The notes under the pieces are model-generated. The model did no database searches and was not told the origin of the DNA. It worked only from the letters and a program-made list of their open reading frames with translations. This document shows, one piece after another, positions 58,710 through 64,000 of a stretch of DNA of 64,000 bases (position 1 is the first letter of the stretch; every line of letters starts with the position of its first letter). A program made the position numbers and the translations under genes. Origin of the DNA: Paraspadella gotoi (lineage: Eukaryota > Chaetognatha); the NCBI GenBank assembly GCA_051294375.1, contig CM119267.1, forward strand, positions 13,277,081 to 13,341,080. Direction: 5' to 3'.

Positions 58710-59687
58710 TTAAACGGACTCGCAGCGGTCGCCGGAAACGACGATGCCGACAGAACCGGCGTCCGAATCGGCGAGAACGGGCAACGAGTCACGTTTCGCG
58801 CCCGACAATTCGCCTACGCCGTCGTCGTCACCGTCGCCGACGTCAGCTACGGTAACGATGACGACGACGCCGGCGTGCGCGTCGTAAACCGCGGCGGAGT
58901 CGGCCACCGCTACCTGCAGTCCGTTCTCCACGTAGTTCTTTCTCGAGCCGCGCCCGCTTCGACGCGGCTTCTTTCTACTGCGCTGCTCCGCCAGCGCGGC
59001 GTCGACCTTCTGACGCATGCGTCGAACCTCGCCGTCCGTGTGACAGCGACGCCGCGTCATCGTCATGGCGATCTCTTCAGTCCTTCGGTTCCTGTCGCTT
59101 CCGGTGCCGGAGTCCGGCGCTGGATCCGCGCCGCGGCAGCACCGCGGCAGCGCCGGCCCCGCCACTTGGCAGAAGAGGTTCTGAAAGTTCTGAGAGAGAC
59201 CGCAGTAGACGAGGAAATTGGCGGCCGAGTTGAGGGCGTAGAGAAGAAGGGCGACGTCTAAGAGACGGCGCCACAGGTGGGTAGACTCCGATTCCGGAGG
59301 AGCGGCGACGGCGGTGACGTTCCCCGCCGACTTATTCGCCGCCGCCGCCTCCAAAGTGAACCTCGCGTGGATAATGAGTCCTGGTGTCTGACAAACCACG
59401 AACAGCGTCACCACGCCGCAGCACATCAATGTCATCGAGGTCTGCACGTTGGCTCCGCCGCGTTGGCGCAGCAGGGCGCGGAAGCTGCAACTGCGGCGGA
59501 TGGCGCGGACTACGAGGATATTAAGGACGATGAGTCCCAGAACCGGAATGTAGTACTGGAGGAAGAAGGTGACCCAGTAGCTGTAGTAGAGTTCGTAGTT
59601 GGACCCGTTTTTCATGGAGGGTCGGCGCTCGCACTTGGGGAGATCGACGAAGGTTCCGTCCGATCGACGGATCGTGAACTTGCTGTC
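58710..59687 (-). CDS. GPCR exon 4 (TM5-TM7 and tail)
   Basis: After AACAACAAAAG; stop TAA 58710-58712. Opposite-strand frames are shadows. Confidence 0.9.
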   Translation of the reverse strand, partial: DSKFTIRRSDGTFVDLPKCERRPSMKNGSNYELYYSYWVTFFLQYYIPVLGLIVLNILVVRAIRRSCSFRALLRQRGGANVQTSMTLMCCGVVTLFVVCQTPGLIIHARFTLEAAAANKSAGNVTAVAAPPESESTHLWRRLLDVALLLYALNSAANFLVYCGLSQNFQNLFCQVAGPALPRCCRGADPAPDSGTGSDRNRRTEEIAMTMTRRRCHTDGEVRRMRQKVDAALAEQRSRKKPRRSGRGSRKNYVENGLQVAVADSAAVYDAHAGVVVIVTVADVGDGDDDGVGELSGAKRDSLPVLADSDAGSVGIVVSGDRCESV

Positions 59688-62600
59688 CTTTTGTTGTTTT
59701 TTTTTGGATGAGGAGGAGGAGCAGGTGAAGGAGGAAGGGGAAGAGATACAGACTGAATTAACATATCAATGGCGATTTCCAGATTAACAAAATTAATTAA
59801 TAAAATAATTCATAAGTAAAGTTTCCCAACCTGACACTCGAAGAAGCGTGGGATGTTGTACAGGACTGAGAGGGCGACGATGAGTCCGACGACCTTGACG
59901 GACCGTTCCTTGCTACACATCTCTTGGGCGTGGAATGGCCAGCAGACGGCGATGTAACGTTCTACCGAGATGGCCACCAGAAGCCATATGTTGGTGAGTT
60001 GAAGGATGGCGCCTGGGAGAAAATAATAGAAAAAGTCGATTTGATCAATCAATCGATCAATTAGAAGCTGTAGATAGGGGTAGCCCCACAAAATGGGGTG
60101 AGTCAAAAATTTAGAATGAGTACTTGCTCAAACGAAAATTTATACATTTTTAAGTATACTTTCAATGGACAAAAATATTAATTAATTAATTAATAATTAT
60201 TTTTTGAATTTATAGATAGGAAAGGCCAAAATTTTTTTTGAGATTTTTTTAATTTCAAGACCAGATTCATATAGCTCATAAAAAGTTGTCTGCACAAAGT
60301 ATAATTCTTTTTTAAATATTTTTATGATAAGTGAGGCAAAAATAAGAAAAACCATAAAAAATTTTCATCATCATCATCATCTTTCGATGATTTTAACAGT
60401 TTTTTTATATTTTCACATAGAAAACATATAAATTTTTAAAAGCTGTAGTTATATTTCTTGTTTAACTTTTTATGCTCTATCAGAATCCATCAAAATATAA
60501 TAAGATTTTTTAAAAAAAATTTATAATGCGAAAAAAGACAATTAACATTTAATGTATTAATCAAGACGTATAATGTAATTTTTTTGGGAAAATGATTGCT
60601 TAAATATTTAGTCAAGACAACTAAAAAAACTTTGATAATAGTATAAATATTATATTATCTCCGGAGTAGGTCCCTACTGTAGAGAATTGAAAATAAGTTT
60701 AATGAAAGTCGCTATGAAGCCTCACTTACCGACAGGACTGATCCACGTTGTGTTTAAGAAGTAGTACTTGTAGTACCAGACCGTCATGGCGTCAGCGTTC
60801 TCGTATCTGTTTGGTTCAAGAAAGACGTCGACGGAATAGAGGGCGCTGAGACTCACGTTGACGGTGATGTCGGAGATGGCGAGGGTGATTAGAAGGATCA
60901 CCGTCGAAGTCAGGGGGCGCTGGAGAGATAGGGTGGCTGGGAGAGGGATTTAAGGGGAGGGGAAAGGGAGATCGAAAGAGGGTCGGCAAAATCAAAAACA
61001 ACAAATACGCAAATAGTTATCATTCTGACTGTTCTTCAACGTGATTGATGTAACCATATGGTGGACTAAAATCCACCAACCGTTCATCAGCGGCCATTGG
61101 TGCAGGAGGCATGTCATTCGCCTCCCAACCCAAAGGTCCGGGGTTCTAGCGGGTTAAGCGGGACGGGCCGCTTAACCCGCCTGTAACATGGTGTTATTGG
61201 TGTTACAGCCTGATCTGAAGCTCAGCGACTGCTTATTAAAACAATCATTGTTTTCTCAACAATCATTACTGTCTCTTCATTGGTGAGCTCGACTTTCAAA
61301 CACAACAGCAACAACAACACTTTCAGGCGACATGCCTCAACAAAGCAATCAATCTTGTCTACTCACTCCAAGAGCACCTGTTTTACCTATCAATGTCAAT
61401 GAAACGGTATAAAATTTTAATTAACAATATCTATTGTATAATAGGGCCATTCTCTAAATGTCACTAAATACATAATAATATAATATTTGTGTATGTTTTG
61501 AACCCATTTATTTTTAAACATTTGAATCTCATTATCCAAACTTCCCCGTAATTCATTTTCGTGTCTTGTCACGTCACGCTTTTCGATATCGTATCTCGTC
61601 TCTCCGTCTTCGAACACGACGGGTCCCGCCCCTTATCCCTCGGCCCCCTTTTTCGACCCGATCAACAAGGGGGTGGATCTCTTTGTCGTGACTTTCTGTG
61701 TAAACCGTCAGATCGAATTTAATCTCGATCGTCTTGATTCGCGAGGTCGAGATGGAGTTTGGACTTTTAATCTCTCGGCCTCAAATTAATAAATTTGTGG
61801 CGGGAAAGGCGAAGGTTACGTTGAGTGTGCGAGGTCGGGACCGGTCGGGAAGGCTCTTGTGCTCTTCAACGTCAAATACAGATAGATATGAAATGGGTGC
61901 AACCAATATATCATTATCCATTCATTCAATAATAAGATATCTTGATTTGGACTTTGGACGGGTTATAGACTCCTTAAGGCCTCCTTGGCTTCCCTTTAAC
62001 ATCAATCACGACTCGCTTACAGTCTATATTAGGTATTAACTTTCCTATCAAGATATAAAATGTTTTTATGCACTGTCGTAATTATATAAAACGAGCACCA
62101 TAACATAAGTACGTTTTGTAAATAAATTTTCATACGGAGAAAATAGAAGAGATTAACTACTCGCTACGAAATTTAAAAATGTAACAAAGACGAAAACGAC
62201 TACAAAGGGATCTGCGTTATTTACGAAAGCGGGCAAGGCGTGCGAAGCCATTTCTGCAACGCAATCTCGTTCTTTCCTTCCCACTATCATTTTCTTTTAA
62301 CTTCGTCGTGAATCACGTGAATTCAAAACAAAATCAAAGATAAACAAATAAATAAAACTGGTGAGGGTCGCGTTGAAACGCGGGAATTCGAACGCGACGA
62401 ATCAGCTGCCGAATAGCAGAATGAATAATTACTTATTGACTCATTGAGCATCTAAAAAGACTAAAGTATATACACATTATACACAATATTATTATATTAA
62501 TATTATTATTATATTAAATTATTATACACATTATACACAATATACAGGGTAGTGATTCAAAACTTAGAAAATCCGTATCACTTCTTTTTTTTTTTATTTA

Positions 62601-63945
62601 ATAATAAAATTTAATTGAAGATACTTAATCAGACCTTGTTCTAACTATTAAAGCAATGCGCCAAGCACTACTGCAAAAACCACTCATGCCACAGGACCTG
62701 AAAGAATCACAGCTGCTCTTCATAAACGCTTCTGAAAGATTGAGCCACAGTTTGTAGACTGTTTACCCCATGCCATTGATATTTTGGTTGAAAGTCATAT
62801 GGGTCTCCCCCATTAAAACGCCCTACTTAGCACAGTTTAGGGGAATTAGATGTGGATATTATCAGGCCAGAAAATCATTCGGTCGAAAATTAAAATGTTG
62901 CTGCAGCTGAAATCTTTATTTTTTTCAGCTGTATACAACAATGCCCTTCGTTACAGCCAGAAAAAATATAAGTAAGTATTTATCTTTCATCTGATGATGC
63001 AGTAGATTTCTTTAAGCAATTTACTTGATATTTCATACAGATAGTCCCAACTACATCAATATTGATTTCATAAGCTCTCAGAGATGGCACTCAACCAGAG
63101 TGGCCACTACAGTATGAACTTAAGAAAAAGAAGAAATTTTTACAGCATCTTAAAATTGCTAAAATAGGTCTTGTTAAACTGCGGCAGTTTAATGGCCATA
63201 GGATAGTAAAGATAAGATGTCCTAGTAAATATTTCTAAATGGAGTTCTTCATTTGCTCTCTTTAGAATTTTTCTTTCAGCATAGAAATGAGATACAAGCG
63301 TGCATATTGTTGGTTTTGGGTATGCTACAATTGCTATCTGCAGCATCCTTATCGACTCGGGCTTGAGCGCATGTTTTTCCGACATAGAATAGTAGTTATT
63401 ACTATTCTTAATAACTTTTTTAATAATTTAACATACTGCTAGGGAACATTAACATAATTAATAGTGGTTTTAAGCTCTAAACCAACCAATGTTGCATTCT
63501 TTTTATTAGCGCAGCGTATTGAAAAAGCAAGAAGAAAATAAAACCTATATCAGAAAGAGAAGATTATTTTAATGTATTATAAAAAGACATTCGATAACTT
63601 TTTGCCTATAAAATAGGTTGGTAAATACTATTCTAAGTTTTGATTCACTACCCTGTAAGTATCAAAGTATAATTACTATAACACCGTTAAAAAAACCAAT
63701 CAACCACAAAAAACTTGGTTGATAGTTAATACCTCACCTAAGACGACGAGATTTGCTATGACGCCGAAGCCGTTGATGGCAGAGAGAGCCACGCCCCTCG
63801 TCCAAAACCGATAGCTCTCTCCGTAATCGTCGGTAGAAGCTGCGGTGCCGTTGCCATCGTAGTAATCGACGTATTCGTAGTACTCGTATTCGTAAGCCTC
63901 GTCGCCAGATGACTCCGACAGGGGGATCGCGGAAGAGGTCTCCAT
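58710..63945 (-). CDS. FMRFamide-receptor-like neuropeptide GPCR (class A)
   Basis: Four exons (63945-63738, 60936-60730, 60012-59831, 59687-58710) join in phases 1,1,0 to 524 aa. The N-terminus is Tyr/Glu/Asp-rich and likely extracellular (tyrosine-sulfation-like). TM1 crosses exon 1/2 (INGFGVIANLVVL|A), TM2 has ITLAISDITVN, TM3 ends ISVERYIAVCWP (ERY in place of DRY), TM4 is followed by VLYNIPRFFEC, TM5 is QYYIPVLGLIVLNILVV, and TM7 has NSAANFLVYC in place of NPxxY. NIPRFFE and NSxxNFLxY are characteristic of the FMRFamide-receptor group. The C-terminal tail is long (about 190 aa), Arg/Ser then Gly/Asp-rich. It should sit in the plasma membrane and couple to G proteins; the ligand is inferred, not shown. 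Confidence 0.9.
59831..60012 (-). CDS. GPCR exon 3 (TM3-TM4)
   Basis: Between TTCTCCCAG and CAG|GTTGGG. Confidence 0.92.
60207..60525 (+). repeat. Interspersed repeat family D, copy 2
   Basis: Matches 185-445. Lies in GPCR intron 2. Confidence 0.75.
60730..60936 (-). CDS. GPCR exon 2 (TM2)
   Basis: Between CTCTCCCAG and GTCG|GTAAGT; phase 1 on both sides. Confidence 0.9.
61072..61282 (+). mobile_element. tRNA-derived SINE, copy 2
   Basis: Same modules as 1024-1251 (AACCGTTCATCAG, GGAGGC...GCCTCC, GGGGTTCTAGC, GTGTTACAGCCTGATC, ATTACTGTCTCTTCA), with a small internal duplication of GTGTTA. Lies in GPCR intron 1. Confidence 0.7.
61886..62050 (-). repeat. Family B interspersed repeat
   Basis: GGGTGCAACCAATAT, TTATCCATTCATTCAATAAT, CTCCTTAAGGCCTCC. 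Diverged reverse copy in GPCR intron 1. Confidence 0.7.
62545..63655 (-). mobile_element. Mariner-type transposon with dead transposase
   Basis: The ends CAGGGTAGTGATTCAAAAC then TTAG are inverted at 63628-63655, and TA flanks both sides (62543-62544, 63656-63657). Minus-strand translation in shifting frames shows the end of a Tc1/mariner-like transposase: a WP-x-x-SPDLNPL-like patch (YPHLIPLNCAK) near 62850, then LSEAFMKSSCDSFR near 62720. An open frame at 63385-63140 (MSEKHALKPESIRMLQIA...) may be its N-terminal part. Stops and frameshifts make it inactive. It lies in GPCR intron 1. Confidence 0.8.
63738..63945 (-). CDS. GPCR exon 1 (N-terminus, TM1)
   Basis: ATG at 63945; donor TTAG|GTGAGG, phase 1. 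Sequence 63946-64000 is presumably 5'-UTR. Confidence 0.9.
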
Positions 63946-64000
63946 GACGACGGCGTCACGAAACCGTCGTCAGTGGGCGTGGCCGAGAAACCGACTCTCA

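Overview
This is a eukaryotic (metazoan, almost certainly invertebrate) genomic window. Protein-coding exons are GC-rich islands with consensus GT/AG introns, set in AT-rich sequence dense with interspersed repeats and (GA)n/(CT)n microsatellites. The conserved genes (ataxin-2, a NELL-type secreted protein, an FMRFamide-receptor-like GPCR) are animal genes. The phylum cannot be fixed from the sequence; a protostome is my guess. There is one short assembly gap (N run at 3839-3863). No tRNA, rRNA, CRISPR or bacterial-type operon was seen. All gene models were made by joining exons by eye using splice sites and reading phase. || Layout. 1-3000: stacked repeats (hammerhead-like family, tRNA-derived SINE, a TIR element with a 5-bp duplication). 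3087-3548 (+): small two-exon gene of unknown function. 3709-5029: non-autonomous DNA transposon with an 8-bp target duplication. 5993-9700 (-): two-exon RING-finger gene whose 2.9-kb intron is full of repeats. 9.8-15 kb: repeats. 15019-18884 (-): ATXN2, three exons, 1138 aa. 18.9-25.4 kb: gene-poor repeats. 25656-29861 (-): NELL-like gene with LamG, coiled coil, two VWC and EGF domains and a non-coding first exon. 31377-41521 (or 41881) (-): a very large novel gene encoding about 2185 aa, with a possible N-terminal membrane anchor and about 31 degenerate 15-17-residue repeats. A dead LINE reverse transcriptase lies in its first intron. 41.9-48.6 kb: microsatellites, GC boxes and a TIR transposon between two divergently transcribed genes. 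49337-56370 (+): six-exon gene for a 1180-aa disordered protein with a proline-rich run and a PP1-docking-like motif. 56.6-57.5 kb: two orphan exons. 57787-58594: a large fold-back repeat. 58710-63945 (-): four-exon GPCR, 524 aa, with a mariner-type transposon, a SINE and other repeats in its introns. || The genes do not form an obvious pathway. The two largest unknown genes are head to head across the 42-48 kb interval and could share regulatory sequence. The most striking non-coding content is a repeat family carrying a covarying hairpin between CTGAA and CGAAACATG, like the core of hammerhead ribozymes in Penelope-like or retrozyme elements. Several complete DNA-transposon copies also have readable target-site duplications.
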